From NCBI GenBank assembly GCA_020443295.1, contig JAGRIJ010000012.1:1-41759 (forward strand): a DNA stretch of 41,759 nt. Reading direction: 5' to 3'. Shown piece after piece: positions 1-8,900 of the stretch. Under the pieces are notes generated by a model. It did no database searches, was not told the origin of the DNA, and worked only from the letters and a program-made list of their open reading frames with translations. How positions within the stretch are numbered: position 1 is the stretch's first letter; each line of letters begins with the position of its first letter. A program made the position numbers and the translations under genes. This stretch comes from Alphaproteobacteria bacterium (GTDB taxonomy: Bacteria > Pseudomonadota > Alphaproteobacteria > Micavibrionales > Micavibrionaceae).

Positions 1-122
1 ACATCAACAATCTGGAAGTGGAGCTGATCACGCCGATTGCGATGAACGAAGGTCTTCGCTTCGCGATCCGCGAAGGCGGCCGCACCGTCGGCGCAGGCGT
101 CGTCTCCAAAATTATTGAATAA
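1..122 (+). CDS. tuf: Elongation factor Tu, C-terminal fragment
   Basis: Only the last 39 codons are present, read from base 3 to a TAA stop at 120-122. The translation starts [20 protein letters not shown] and ends in [10 protein letters not shown], which is the final beta-barrel (domain 3) of EF-Tu. EF-Tu delivers aminoacyl-tRNA to the ribosome as a GTP complex. The gene is followed by a strong terminator at 151-180. In alphaproteobacteria one tuf copy normally sits just upstream of secE. Here secE lies about 20.8 kb downstream and other genes fill the gap. A second tuf begins at 41633. Confidence 0.97.
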   Translation, partial: INNLEVELITPIAMNEGLRFAIREGGRTVGAGVVSKIIE

Positions 123-150
123 GGCGCAAAAGCCCTAGAAATGAAATGAA

Positions 151-180
151 CCCCGCCAGTTATGGCGGGGTTTGTTTTTT
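151..180 (+). terminator. Rho-independent terminator of tuf
   Basis: A perfect 7-bp stem, CCCCGCC (151-157) with GGCGGGG (164-170), encloses a 6-nt loop. It is followed by TTTGTTTTTTT. It lies 28 nt after the tuf stop codon. Confidence 0.93.
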
Positions 181-203
181 TGGTCTGAAAAGCCGCTTTT
201 TAC

Positions 204-212
204 TGCTATAAT
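204..212 (+). promoter_or_regulatory. Extended -10 promoter for the gene at 253
   Basis: TGCTATAAT gives a consensus -10 hexamer (207-212) with the upstream TG of an extended -10 element. No good -35 is seen at 16-18 bp, as is common for extended -10 promoters. The predicted start is near 219, about 34 nt before the ATG. Confidence 0.5.
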
Positions 213-252
213 TCCTGAAAAACGCTAAGGCGCAACACGAAACGAGGAAAAA

Positions 253-1017
253 ATGCCTATTCGCTTAAGTCTCTTGGCTGTTCTGACACTCTGCACACTC
301 ACGGTATCGGCGGGAATTGCGGCTGCGCAGGACAAGTCAGCTCCTCTTCCGGGAAACCCGATATTAGTAGCCCCAAGCTACCCCGATGTGTTGCCGTTTT
401 CGAAGGTCGCCTGCATGAATTACGAAGAAAAAGTGGATGCGATATACAAGGGCCAGCATGCAACGAATTTTATGATACCTGTAAGATTGCTGTATACGAG
501 ATGCCCGTACTACGACCCCTATGGCGACGACACCTTAAGAGAGATGCTAAAACTTGTCGAGGCGGCCAAGGGAGACGACCCTATGGCGGCGGTAGATGCG
601 ATGAAAGACTATAAGGCCCTTGTCCGCAAGCATTTGGGAAATCTGGATGTGGTGAAGATGGCCCTGCAGATAAGCAAGGATGACTCGCGCTTTGGCAATC
701 CGGACTTTTTCCGGGACGTCAGAAAAATGATTACCGGCAGTCTGGAGGATGTGAATCATACCGGGCTGGATCTGAACAAGCCGATACAAATCACGACCTT
801 TGCCGAACAAAATTACATGGTGGCAAAACAGAAAGGGCGCGTGGAAAATAACGAGATAGTTGAAACGGGCGGCGCTTACTACAACATCTATGATTTTATC
901 GGCCCGGATAAAAAGAACTTCTCGCTTTTTCTGGATATCACATACCCTGTTTTGGCTATGAAAAACCGGAAAGAAGAAGAAGAAAAGAAGAAAAAGCTTA
1001 ATTTGAATATCCAGTAA
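253..1017 (+). CDS. Secreted hypothetical protein, possibly DUF4919-like
   Basis: This 254-residue protein starts with a clear Sec signal peptide: MPIR, then a hydrophobic stretch, then an AAAQ-type cleavage site near residue 26. A GAGGAAAAA ribosome-binding site precedes the ATG. The mature part contains a YYDPYGDD motif, then helical-looking segments, and ends in a Lys/Glu-rich tail. The motif and general layout recall DUF4919 proteins (a family of unknown function), but this is recognition from memory and is weak. The gene stands alone between the tuf terminator and a convergent minus-strand gene whose stop is 30 nt away. Its proximity to the type I secretion locus may be chance, and no role can be assigned. 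Confidence 0.75.
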   Translation: MPIRLSLLAVLTLCTLTVSAGIAAAQDKSAPLPGNPILVAPSYPDVLPFSKVACMNYEEKVDAIYKGQHATNFMIPVRLLYTRCPYYDPYGDDTLREMLKLVEAAKGDDPMAAVDAMKDYKALVRKHLGNLDVVKMALQISKDDSRFGNPDFFRDVRKMITGSLEDVNHTGLDLNKPIQITTFAEQNYMVAKQKGRVENNEIVETGGAYYNIYDFIGPDKKNFSLFLDITYPVLAMKNRKEEEEKKKKLNLNIQ

Positions 1018-1046
1018 TCAAACGGCGGCCCGAAAGACTTTACGCC

Positions 1047-2057
1047 TCAGGACCGTTTCCGGGCTTCGGTTTCCAGCTTGACTTTTTCCTGATAGAGAAT
1101 CTGGATTTTCTCTTGCGCTGATCGCGCAGATTTCAGCCGCTGCTTGATGGCATGAACGGTACTCTCGGCAAAATCGGCGCTCTCTTTCGTCGGGCATAGG
1201 ACTTTCTCGCCGCTGGCTGCCGGCAAAGGCAAAGATGTGTAGGCGTGGAGAATCAAAACATCTTGTAGAGAGGAAATAAGGTCGGCGAAGGTTTTCCGTT
1301 CATTTTCGGAATGCGCGCCGCGCGAGACGTCGTTACCAAAATCGCTGAAAAGAGTTGTACACCGTTGGGTAAGCGCCGTTATCTCGGCACTGTCAGTGAT
1401 TTCCTGTACCGGTGAAGAAGGCGTATCCTGAGCGGGGAAGGCGGCGGAGTCCGTGTTTGCGCCGCTGCCCGTTTCAATTTTATCAAAACGATCGACGCCG
1501 CTTTTCTTCTCGCCGGTTTCTTTGTCGTCCGCAGGTTCGGGGGCAAACTCTATCACCGGCGGCTCCTGCGCAGGAGAAATTTCCGGAGAACTGTGGTTTT
1601 CAGGCTTTTCCCTTGGAACCGGCAAAACAGGGGAGTCGATCGGATCACCGCTTTTCTCTTCGCTTTCGCTCTCATCCTCGGTGTCATCTTTTTGAGGCTC
1701 GGAATCCCCGTCTTTATTATCGTCAGCGGCCCCGGGTTCATAAGTTTTAAGCTTATCCTTGAGCGTCTTGTTTTCCTCCTCCAACTGGGTGATCTTGCTC
1801 TCAAGATAACGCAGTTGCCGCCCTTCTTTTTGCGAAAGCGGAATAGAAAGACTGTTGTCCGGCTTGGCTGTGGAGCAGGAGGCAAGCTGGTCGCGAAGGG
1901 CTTCTTTTTCCTTTTCCAGCAGGCTGAATTTCTCATAAAACCCCTGAAGGGTATCGTCATCGACGCAAGCCGTATCGGCGGCAAACGCCGACACGCTGTG
2001 TCCAGACAAACACAGCGCCAGCAAAAGCCATCCGAGAAGCGCTACTGACTTTTTCAT
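1047..2057 (-). CDS. Secreted acidic coiled-coil protein, unknown function
   Basis: I place the start at the ATG beginning MKKSVALLGWLLLALCLSG. A TTG five codons upstream would add residues ahead of a good signal peptide. Cleavage is likely after AFA or AFAAD, near residue 25-27. After it come a heptad-like Glu/Lys/Leu coiled coil (about 30-105), a long Asp/Glu/Pro/Ser-rich disordered linker (about 105-235), and a mainly helical C-terminal domain with two cysteines. The gene lies 107 nt downstream of the TolC-like gene on the same strand, so it is probably the last member of the minus-strand secretion arm. A periplasmic or envelope accessory role is inferred from this position only. I do not recognise the family. 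Confidence 0.7.
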   Translation of the reverse strand: MKKSVALLGWLLLALCLSGHSVSAFAADTACVDDDTLQGFYEKFSLLEKEKEALRDQLASCSTAKPDNSLSIPLSQKEGRQLRYLESKITQLEEENKTLKDKLKTYEPGAADDNKDGDSEPQKDDTEDESESEEKSGDPIDSPVLPVPREKPENHSSPEISPAQEPPVIEFAPEPADDKETGEKKSGVDRFDKIETGSGANTDSAAFPAQDTPSSPVQEITDSAEITALTQRCTTLFSDFGNDVSRGAHSENERKTFADLISSLQDVLILHAYTSLPLPAASGEKVLCPTKESADFAESTVHAIKQRLKSARSAQEKIQILYQEKVKLETEARKRS

Positions 2058-2164
2058 AATATAAAAACACAAAAACGAGGCAGTATGAATTCACATATCC
2101 CCATTTTCACGATACGTAACAGAAAGAAACTCTTATACTGCTACGGGCCTCCTTTCTCCTTTCG

Positions 2165-3520
2165 CTAACAACTTTCACAAAAACCCTGTTTGTCCAGAAA
2201 ACCGATCTGGCGCAAAAGGGCATAACTGTTTTTGATAAGGTCCGACTCGATCTGGTATTGCCGCGCCCGGGATGTAAAAAGGCGCTCTTCCCCCTCGATC
2301 AGGTTGATTATATCGCCTTCGCCCAGTTGGAATTGCTCGGTACTGAGGCTCTGCAGGTCGGTATTGGCGTCGATCTCGTCCAGAACGACGTGATACTCGT
2401 TTTCAAGGGCGAGCAACTGGTTATAGGCGAGCTTTAATTTCTGCATGACATCGCGCTCCGCCCGCTCGCGCCGGTAATCAATCTCGTGCAGCTGGCTTTC
2501 GACCTTGCCTTTGGACGCATCGCGGGCGTGTCCGTCAAAAATCTTGTAGCTCAGTTGAAGCAGGGCGATCGCGCTGCGGTCGCGCCCGACTTCTCCGCCG
2601 GAATCATGCGACTGGCTCATCTCGATAATCATATTGATTGTGGGCAGGTATTTGCCTTTGACCCCTTCAAGCTGATGCTTCAGCGCTTGCTTGTCGGAAG
2701 CATTGATCAGGAAATTTGTATTGTTTTTCTCGGCCATATCCGTGTACCGGCCCAGCTCGATCTCGATCAGGTCCGCAACATCCGGGGATTTTGCGCGGAA
2801 TTCAGGAAGCTTCCCGGTCAGAAATTCAAGATCAATAACGGCATTGTTCAGGGCGGCCTGCGTATTCTGGTAATCAGAGCGGGCGAAGGCAAGCCGCGAC
2901 TGCGCGTATTTTTGCTTGGCTTTGCTTTCAGCCCCGGCTTCGACCATCAGATCGATTTTTTCGCAGATCTTGCCAAGCTTTTCGATAAAGGCGTCATACT
3001 CCTTGAGCGTATTCTGAAGCCTGTAAACCTCGACATAGGCCTCGATCGTCGTCATGATAATCCGTTCCTGGATCAACTCGGTCTGCAGCTTGGAGGATTC
3101 TTCCAGCGATTGGCGGCGCTTCACCTCTTCGTGGCTGGTCGAGCCGTCATAAAGCAACTGGTTGGCCGAAAGGATAAATTCAGCCGAAGGATTGGTATTG
3201 CTGCTGCCGACAACGGCGTCAGGGGATACGAAATTGGCGGGGTCGTTATATTCGTCTCCCGCTTTGACCGTAACGTCAACTTGCGGATAAAGGATGGATT
3301 GCGCCTCCTGTGTCGAAAAAACAGCCTGCTTTTCCTGTTCCCGCGCGATATTGATTTCTGGGTTATTGTGCAGGGCAAACAGCATCACGCTTTGAAGCGA
3401 TAACTCAACCGTATCGCCTTCGGCAAAAGACGGTGTCGGGCTGGCCAAACACAATAACGCCAGCGCCGGAATCACCCTGCGCCACAAAAATCTAAGCGGA
3501 ATGAAAGATTTATGAATCAT
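2165..3520 (-). CDS. TolC-family outer-membrane channel of a type I secretion system (LapE/TolC-like)
   Basis: The start is set at the ATG of MIHKSFIPL. It lies inside the end of the upstream MotB-like gene (11-nt overlap, ATGATTCATAA), which implies translational coupling. The longer open frame upstream of it would lack a proper signal peptide. The 451-residue product has a signal peptide ending near PSFAEGD, then the usual TolC start: a segment like LQSVMLFALHNNPEINIARE followed by long amphipathic helices and two repeats of the outer-membrane efflux fold. It would form the outer-membrane duct for the RTX protein encoded divergently at 5983, docking on the HlyD-type adaptor at 13952. Length and layout fit the TypA/LapE/TolC group of type I secretion channels. 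Confidence 0.9.
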   Translation of the reverse strand: MIHKSFIPLRFLWRRVIPALALLCLASPTPSFAEGDTVELSLQSVMLFALHNNPEINIAREQEKQAVFSTQEAQSILYPQVDVTVKAGDEYNDPANFVSPDAVVGSSNTNPSAEFILSANQLLYDGSTSHEEVKRRQSLEESSKLQTELIQERIIMTTIEAYVEVYRLQNTLKEYDAFIEKLGKICEKIDLMVEAGAESKAKQKYAQSRLAFARSDYQNTQAALNNAVIDLEFLTGKLPEFRAKSPDVADLIEIELGRYTDMAEKNNTNFLINASDKQALKHQLEGVKGKYLPTINMIIEMSQSHDSGGEVGRDRSAIALLQLSYKIFDGHARDASKGKVESQLHEIDYRRERAERDVMQKLKLAYNQLLALENEYHVVLDEIDANTDLQSLSTEQFQLGEGDIINLIEGEERLFTSRARQYQIESDLIKNSYALLRQIGFLDKQGFCESC

Positions 3521-4259
3521 CAATTTCCACCACGATCTTGAGCCAGTTATAACTGTCATCAATACTTTCAGGCTTGGAGTACTCAATATTGACTTGTTCC
3601 GTTGGGATGGAGCCGCGGATCAGAACGTTGCGCACATTCAGGGAACGCGCCAGGCTCACCTCCCGTGAAACGGAGATGGTCTGCGCGTTCGGGTTATCGC
3701 TGGTTAACAGGCGAAAAGTAAGTTTTTTACCATCACTGTGTTTGAGCACGGCCTGCATATAGGCTTCGACGACAGCAATGGTTTCTTTGGAAAGCGTAAT
3801 ATCGTTATTGTTAAACATGATAACCAGGTTGTTATCCTTGCTGACATTCGTCCTTTGCTCGGTTCCCTGCACGGTATCGGATCGAACCTGTTCCAGAACT
3901 TTTTCCAGCTCGTCAATCTGGATATTAAGGGCGGTATTTTGATGTTGCAGGGTTTCTGTCTTGTTCGAGAGGTCATCGACAATTGACTCGTATTCCAGCT
4001 TATCCTTTAACTGGTCAACCGTAATATTCCCGGATAGAAGCTCGGAAAGCTTGTCTTTCAACTCGGTAGAAACGATCTCCGCAAATTTTTTCTCGCTCTC
4101 TTCCTTCAGCTTTTTCCTGTATTCGATGTTAAGCGCAAACATAACAATAGACGTGATGAGCATGAAAAAAAGGAACATGATCATCACGGAAGAAAGAATA
4201 TCAACAAAGCCTGGCCATGCTATCGCGCCGGCATCATCGTCGCGGCGATCTCCGGACAT
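3510..4259 (-). CDS. MotB/OmpA-like stator protein with a divergent periplasmic domain
   Basis: The 249-residue product has a short cytoplasmic N-terminus and a single membrane helix, PGFVDILSSVMIMFLFFMLI. Asp20 occupies the position of the proton-accepting Asp of MotB, TolR and ZorB. A coiled coil follows (about 45-135), then a C-terminal domain (about 145-249) laid out like OmpA/MotB. The usual peptidoglycan-binding signature is degenerate: an Arg remains in the SREVSLARSLNVRNVL helix but no clear EGHTD-type loop is seen. The gene starts 14 nt after the MotA-like gene, with the ribosome-binding site AAGGAG overlapping that gene's stop, and it overlaps the TolC gene. It should pair with the 4274-5740 product as a proton-driven inner-membrane complex. 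Confidence 0.82.
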   Translation of the reverse strand: MSGDRRDDDAGAIAWPGFVDILSSVMIMFLFFMLITSIVMFALNIEYRKKLKEESEKKFAEIVSTELKDKLSELLSGNITVDQLKDKLEYESIVDDLSNKTETLQHQNTALNIQIDELEKVLEQVRSDTVQGTEQRTNVSKDNNLVIMFNNNDITLSKETIAVVEAYMQAVLKHSDGKKLTFRLLTSDNPNAQTISVSREVSLARSLNVRNVLIRGSIPTEQVNIEYSKPESIDDSYNWLKIVVEIDDS

Positions 4260-4273
4260 TGCAGGTTAACTCC

Positions 4274-5740
4274 TTACGTGGGAGAGCCGTCAGATCCCGG
4301 CTCTCTCGGTTCTGTGCTTCCATTTGTTTCATGGTTTTCAAAGACTGACATATAGGCGCCGACATTGTTTTGGCGGATTTCTTCCAGAATGGAATTCAGT
4401 TCCCACACAAGGTTCGAGAAAACGGCCACATTGTCCTCTTTCTGGCTCTTCTCCCGTAATTTTTCAATTTCCACGACCAGACTGGACTGAACCTGGCTAA
4501 GAACTTGAAATGTTGAGTTCACTTCCTGCATCTGGTTGGTAAGTCTGCTCAGCCGGTCGATTTGCTGCATGGCAATCTGGTCGCCCGACGCCCTCGAACT
4601 GGCCAGATGGGCGTTGATTTCAACCAGCGTGTCCCGGATGCTCGAATTCAGGCGCATCGAAGGCTCGATATTCTTGGTGATGTACTGAATGGACTCTTTG
4701 ACAACTCCCATCCGGGTACTCATCCGCTCGGTCGCCATGAAAATATCTTTCTGGTAATCGTAAATCTTCTCGGTCTGATAAGCGCTTTTCAGCATCGCTT
4801 CGGTTGACTTCGAGAGCGCCAGCATGATCTGCCCCATTTTCTGGTTGGTCTTGCTCGAAAGATAGACAAAACCGGCCAACCAGGCCTTCAGGTCGTCGGA
4901 TTTAGGAACCTTCTGGCCTTTGGTTTTTTCCTGCAGCACGGGGTTAAGCTTGGGGATCCTCAAATCGATCCAGCGGCTGACTTCCTCAACGAAATTATTC
5001 TGGGCCTGCCCCGCAAAAAAGTTAAGGAAGCCCAGAAAAAGCGAACCTGAGAGGCCGAAAAGGGACGAACTGAAAGCGATTCCCATGCCTTGCAGGGGAG
5101 CGCTGATACTGCCGATAAAAGAACCGAGATCTTGCCCTCCTGAATCGGTCCCTGCGGCGTCAAAGGACTGTGAGACCGCGCCCATAGCCTCGCCAACCTT
5201 GTTGATCGCGCCCAGCAATCCCCAGAATGTCCCGATCAGCCCGAGCATAACGAGAATCCCCGACAGGTAACTCACGACGTTGCGTTCGTGCCTCATTCTG
5301 GACCCGAACTTGGATTTGATCAGCCGCGCATCGTTATCGGTGAAATTCAGGTGCCCGTAAACCGACAGGTTTTCCAGCGCGGAATGCATGTTCTGGATAT
5401 TGAGCATGGACCCGTCCGCTTTCAGGCCGCCCTTCAGTCTTTCCACGGTTTCTGGCCCGGTTTCCCCCGAATCCTCGATTTTTTCTATTTTTTTAAGGTA
5501 ATGCAGGGTCCGGTAAAGGTCGTAATTATTTGAAAAAGCTTTATAAATCGCGCAAAAAATGACCAGAAAAATAGTTGAATTCAGCTCCGGCGCCGTAAAA
5601 AACCCGCTGGAAAGCCTCTCCCTGAGCAAGTAGCCCAGTGTAAAGAAGCCGATAACGCACAAAACCATGGCTGGGGTAATCAGATGAAAGAAGGCCACAT
5701 GAATTTTGTTGGAGTGGGAGTTATAAGTATCTGATTCCAT
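4274..5740 (-). CDS. MotA/TolQ/ExbB-family proton channel protein with long cytoplasmic tail
   Basis: This 488-residue protein has hydrophobic helices at about 15-36, 49-67, 153-178 and 222-248. The last two carry the family signature, VMLGLIGTFWGLLGAI and LQGMGIAFSSSLFGLSGSLF. The C-terminal 230 residues are cytoplasmic and largely helical or coiled coil. Such proteins form pentameric proton channels around a MotB/TolR dimer. The partner here is the next gene, and the TolC-like channel follows it. The known parallel is Salmonella SPI-4 SiiAB, a proton channel that supports type I secretion of the giant adhesin SiiE. The same role here is inferred from the neighbourhood. A ZorAB-type defence pair is the main alternative, but no ZorC, ZorD or ZorE gene is nearby. 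Confidence 0.85.
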   Translation of the reverse strand: MESDTYNSHSNKIHVAFFHLITPAMVLCVIGFFTLGYLLRERLSSGFFTAPELNSTIFLVIFCAIYKAFSNNYDLYRTLHYLKKIEKIEDSGETGPETVERLKGGLKADGSMLNIQNMHSALENLSVYGHLNFTDNDARLIKSKFGSRMRHERNVVSYLSGILVMLGLIGTFWGLLGAINKVGEAMGAVSQSFDAAGTDSGGQDLGSFIGSISAPLQGMGIAFSSSLFGLSGSLFLGFLNFFAGQAQNNFVEEVSRWIDLRIPKLNPVLQEKTKGQKVPKSDDLKAWLAGFVYLSSKTNQKMGQIMLALSKSTEAMLKSAYQTEKIYDYQKDIFMATERMSTRMGVVKESIQYITKNIEPSMRLNSSIRDTLVEINAHLASSRASGDQIAMQQIDRLSRLTNQMQEVNSTFQVLSQVQSSLVVEIEKLREKSQKEDNVAVFSNLVWELNSILEEIRQNNVGAYMSVFENHETNGSTEPREPGSDGSPT

Positions 5741-5897
5741 TGGAGTATCTTCGAAATTGGTAAGGGCAGGGTCTTAGGTCGGGAAAAACAGAAAAAGCAA
5801 AGCAGAAACATGTACTTGAAACATGATAGGCCCGCGCCGGGACAAAGACAAAAAGTATCAACCCGTCTTCCCCAGAATTCTTTGAGGGCCAAAAAAC

Positions 5898-5982
5898 GGG
5901 AAACCCCTAAAAATTAAGATAAAATTTAACTTAGAAACCTAAAATAAGGGATGGAACGTTCATGTTTTAGGGGATTTTTCCC
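5898..5982 (+). promoter_or_regulatory. Inverted repeat covering the RTX gene ribosome-binding site
   Basis: GGGAAA (5898-5903) plus CCCCTAAAA (5904-5912) can pair with TTTTAGGGG (5965-5973) and TTTCCC (5977-5982), leaving a 3-nt bulge. The right arm contains the only good ribosome-binding sequence (TAGGGGA) and ends at the base before the ATG. A second, closer copy, CCTAAAA (5939-5945), can pair with the same TTTTAGG. A candidate -10, TAAAAT, lies at 5920-5925. Depending on the transcription start, either pairing could mask the ribosome-binding site. As DNA, the same dyad could be an operator. Confidence 0.5.
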
Positions 5983-8900
5983 ATGACACTCATTTTAGAC
6001 GCCTCTATGCCCGGCCCTTCTGAAAAGAAGACGCTTCACGTGCGCCCCGGGGATACAATCGACTTTAAAGATCTTGCTCTGGAAAAAGTGTTTGTCGATA
6101 TCCTCGGTCCTGACATCATCGTGACCGACGGGCAAACTGGCGCGAAGCTGATCTTTCCAAGCTTGGGCCTCATTCTGTTTTCGAAGGATGATGCGCCCGT
6201 TATGCTTGATCGGGGGGAAACCCTGACCGCGCAGGAGCTTTTGAGCAAAGTCGGGCGGGTCCATAACATCACCTCCGAGGACTATGTCAGCTTTACAAGT
6301 ATCGACCTTGACCCCGGAAAACATGACGTTAACGACGATAAGAGCAACAAGGATTCCAAGGAAGAACTCCTAGTAGATAATGATCTGGCGATCGTGATGG
6401 TGCAATCGCTCCAGCAGCCCCAGAAATCGGGGGCTGACCCTGAAATGGCCAAGAAAGAGGTTGAGGAGATCGATACGCTTCTTGATTATCGTTCGACCGT
6501 AAACGACGATGCACACGGAACCCCCTATCTCTCCCCTTTGAAAGTTTCGCTCGATAAAAGCTCGGCCCAGCAACAGCCCCCGGAACCAGGTCCGGAACCC
6601 GATGGTTCGGCGCGCACGCGCTTTGATTTTGATGCGCGTATCTTGCAGCTTGCGGCCGTGGAGCCCTCATCCGGGGCGGATGTTCTCGGCGGGGGCGGAT
6701 CCGAACTTTCGGCCTTCGATCCTGGGAATGCGGCGCAATATCTCTCGCAGGAAACAATTGACAAGTCAGGGGATAATTCAGGCCTGACAATCTATGCTGA
6801 TAACCCGACCTTTTTCGACAATACGCACGGCGCACGGAACATCCAGTTTTCCCCAAGCTTGCCCGATGATTACAACATCACGGAAGTCAAGATTACCATT
6901 CAGAATATCACAGGAACCGTCACGCCCGCAGATTTCGCCGTCTACGGCATTCTCCATGACGGGGCAGGTTTTAACGAAGTGGCGGCGACCTTTGATCCGA
7001 TGACGGGGACTTTCTCTCTCCCTTTGGCGGCCATCCAACCGGATGGGCGCGGGGACGTTAACATCGCTTTGGTCTATGATCAGGGTTTTGCCGGAGATAC
7101 GTTCGAAATCGTTCTTGAATCAACAGCAGAGTTTGATTTCCTGAGCGGTTCGCCAGTGCCTGACGAACCTGTCCAGACCCGAAGCACAACCCAGACTGTC
7201 AAATTTACCAGCGATTACGCGAGCGAAGGCGGGACGTTCGACTGGTATCTTGAAACCATGCCGAACGATACACGCATATTCACCGGCAACGGAGACGACA
7301 CGGTCTATGGAGGTATGGGAACGGATATCATCGAAACCAACGGTGGGGACGATACGATTTACGCGGACAGCGGAGACGGCGGCGGCGACGACCAGATCGA
7401 CGGCGGAGAAGGCGGTGAAACGAGCGGCGATACAATTGTTTATACCGGACGGGCCGAGGCTATAAGCGTCGATCTCGGCGCTGGCGGGGCGGTTGCGGAC
7501 GGTAACGGCTACTATGACATCACGGTCGGGGTGTCCGGCGAAGTTGATAAGATCAAGAATATTGAAAACATCACAGGGAGTGATGGAAACGATACGATAA
7601 TTGGCGACAATGATGCTTTTGGCAACATATTGTCCGGAGGGGCCGGAGACGACCTCCTGATGGGGGGCTTGGGCAACGACACGCTTATCGGTGGCGCGGA
7701 TATTGACACGATCAGCTATGCCTATATCACGGGCAGCGGCGCGGGTATTTCAATAGACTTGGCAGCAGGCATCGTCAACGCGGGAGCCGGGGATGTCGAC
7801 ACCTTGGGCGATCAGATAGAACACGTAATCGCAACCAGCCGCAACGATACGATTATTGGAAACTCGCTGAATAACGATATTGATGGTGGCACGGGAACCG
7901 ATATCATTGATTACTCCGGACGCGCCGGTACGGGTGGCCTCATCGTCGATTTCAGCACTCTGGATGTTGATGGATTTTCCGTGCTGACCTTCGGGAGCAT
8001 CGCTGAGCAGGATCGCCTGAAAAATATTGAAAATCTGACTGGAACGGCGCAGGGGGACAATATCACCGGCGATGCGGGCAATAATATTTATCTTGGCCTG
8101 GCAGGCAACGACACGATCCGCGGCGGCGGCGGCGATGATACGATCAGCGGCGGAGACGACGACGATATGCTCTTTGGCGATGCCGGAGATGATGTGATCA
8201 GCGGTGGCGCAGGCGTGGACGTAATCGATGGCGGTACGAACACCGCTGCAGGCGATACGGTGGATTATAGCGCGGAATCCGGCGTCTTGGACGTTGATCT
8301 GGGAACGGGAATCGTTGCTCAGGATGGCGCGGGCAGTTCCGATACCGTTTCCAATATCGAAAACGTGTGGGGCGGTAGCGGCACCAACACGATACGCGGG
8401 AATGCCTCTGATAACGTGATGACCGGCGGCGCAAGCACGGATAATTTCTACGGATCTCTTGGCAATGATACCTTTACCGGCAATGGCGGCACAAATACGC
8501 TCGATTATTCCGAACTCCCTTCCGGAACCGTGGATGTACAGTGGAGCGGCGCCGCCACTAATACCGTCAACAAGAGCGCGGGCGGAACGGATAGCTTTAC
8601 AGGTGTGCAGACAATTAACGGCAGCCTGGGAACCGATACCCTGACGCTTCTCGTGGCGGGCTTGACGGTCCAAAGCTCCGGCGCATACTTCTCGCCCGAT
8701 GGCCTGGCCACATTGATCGGTGTTGAAAATGTCGAAGGCTCCGGCGGAACGGACACCATCTACGCCATGAACACGGGCACCATCGACAATGTCATTCATG
8801 GGAACGGCGGCAACGACACGATTTACGGCGGCGACGGCAACCATACGCTCGACGGCGGCAGCGGTACGGACATCCTGCGCTTTAACACCGCAGCCGCGAT

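Noticed and set aside
1047..2057. Rap1a/Tai-type immunity domain in the C-terminal part of the coiled-coil protein
   Set aside because: Only a loose resemblance (a single Cys-Pro and a helical tail); no adjacent toxin or type VI secretion gene.
2486..3403. Plus-strand open frame of 305 codons within the TolC-like gene
   Set aside because: It is the antisense shadow of a clearly coding TolC family gene.
3510..5740. Zorya anti-phage defence (ZorA/ZorB)
   Set aside because: The MotA/MotB-like pair with a long ZorA-like tail fits superficially, but no ZorC, ZorD helicase/nuclease or ZorE gene is present, and a TolC-like gene overlaps the MotB-like gene. A secretion role is more likely.
5983..6330. 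LapA-type retention module with LapG cleavage site
   Set aside because: No TAAG/PAAG di-alanine motif in the N-terminal region and no LapD or LapG gene nearby. The only TAAG (about 10939-10950) is inside the C-terminal RTX region.
7750..8844. Minus-strand open frame of 364 codons opposite the RTX gene
   Set aside because: A low-complexity shadow of the Gly/Asp-rich repeats (Ala/Val/Ile-rich), with no protein-like domain structure.
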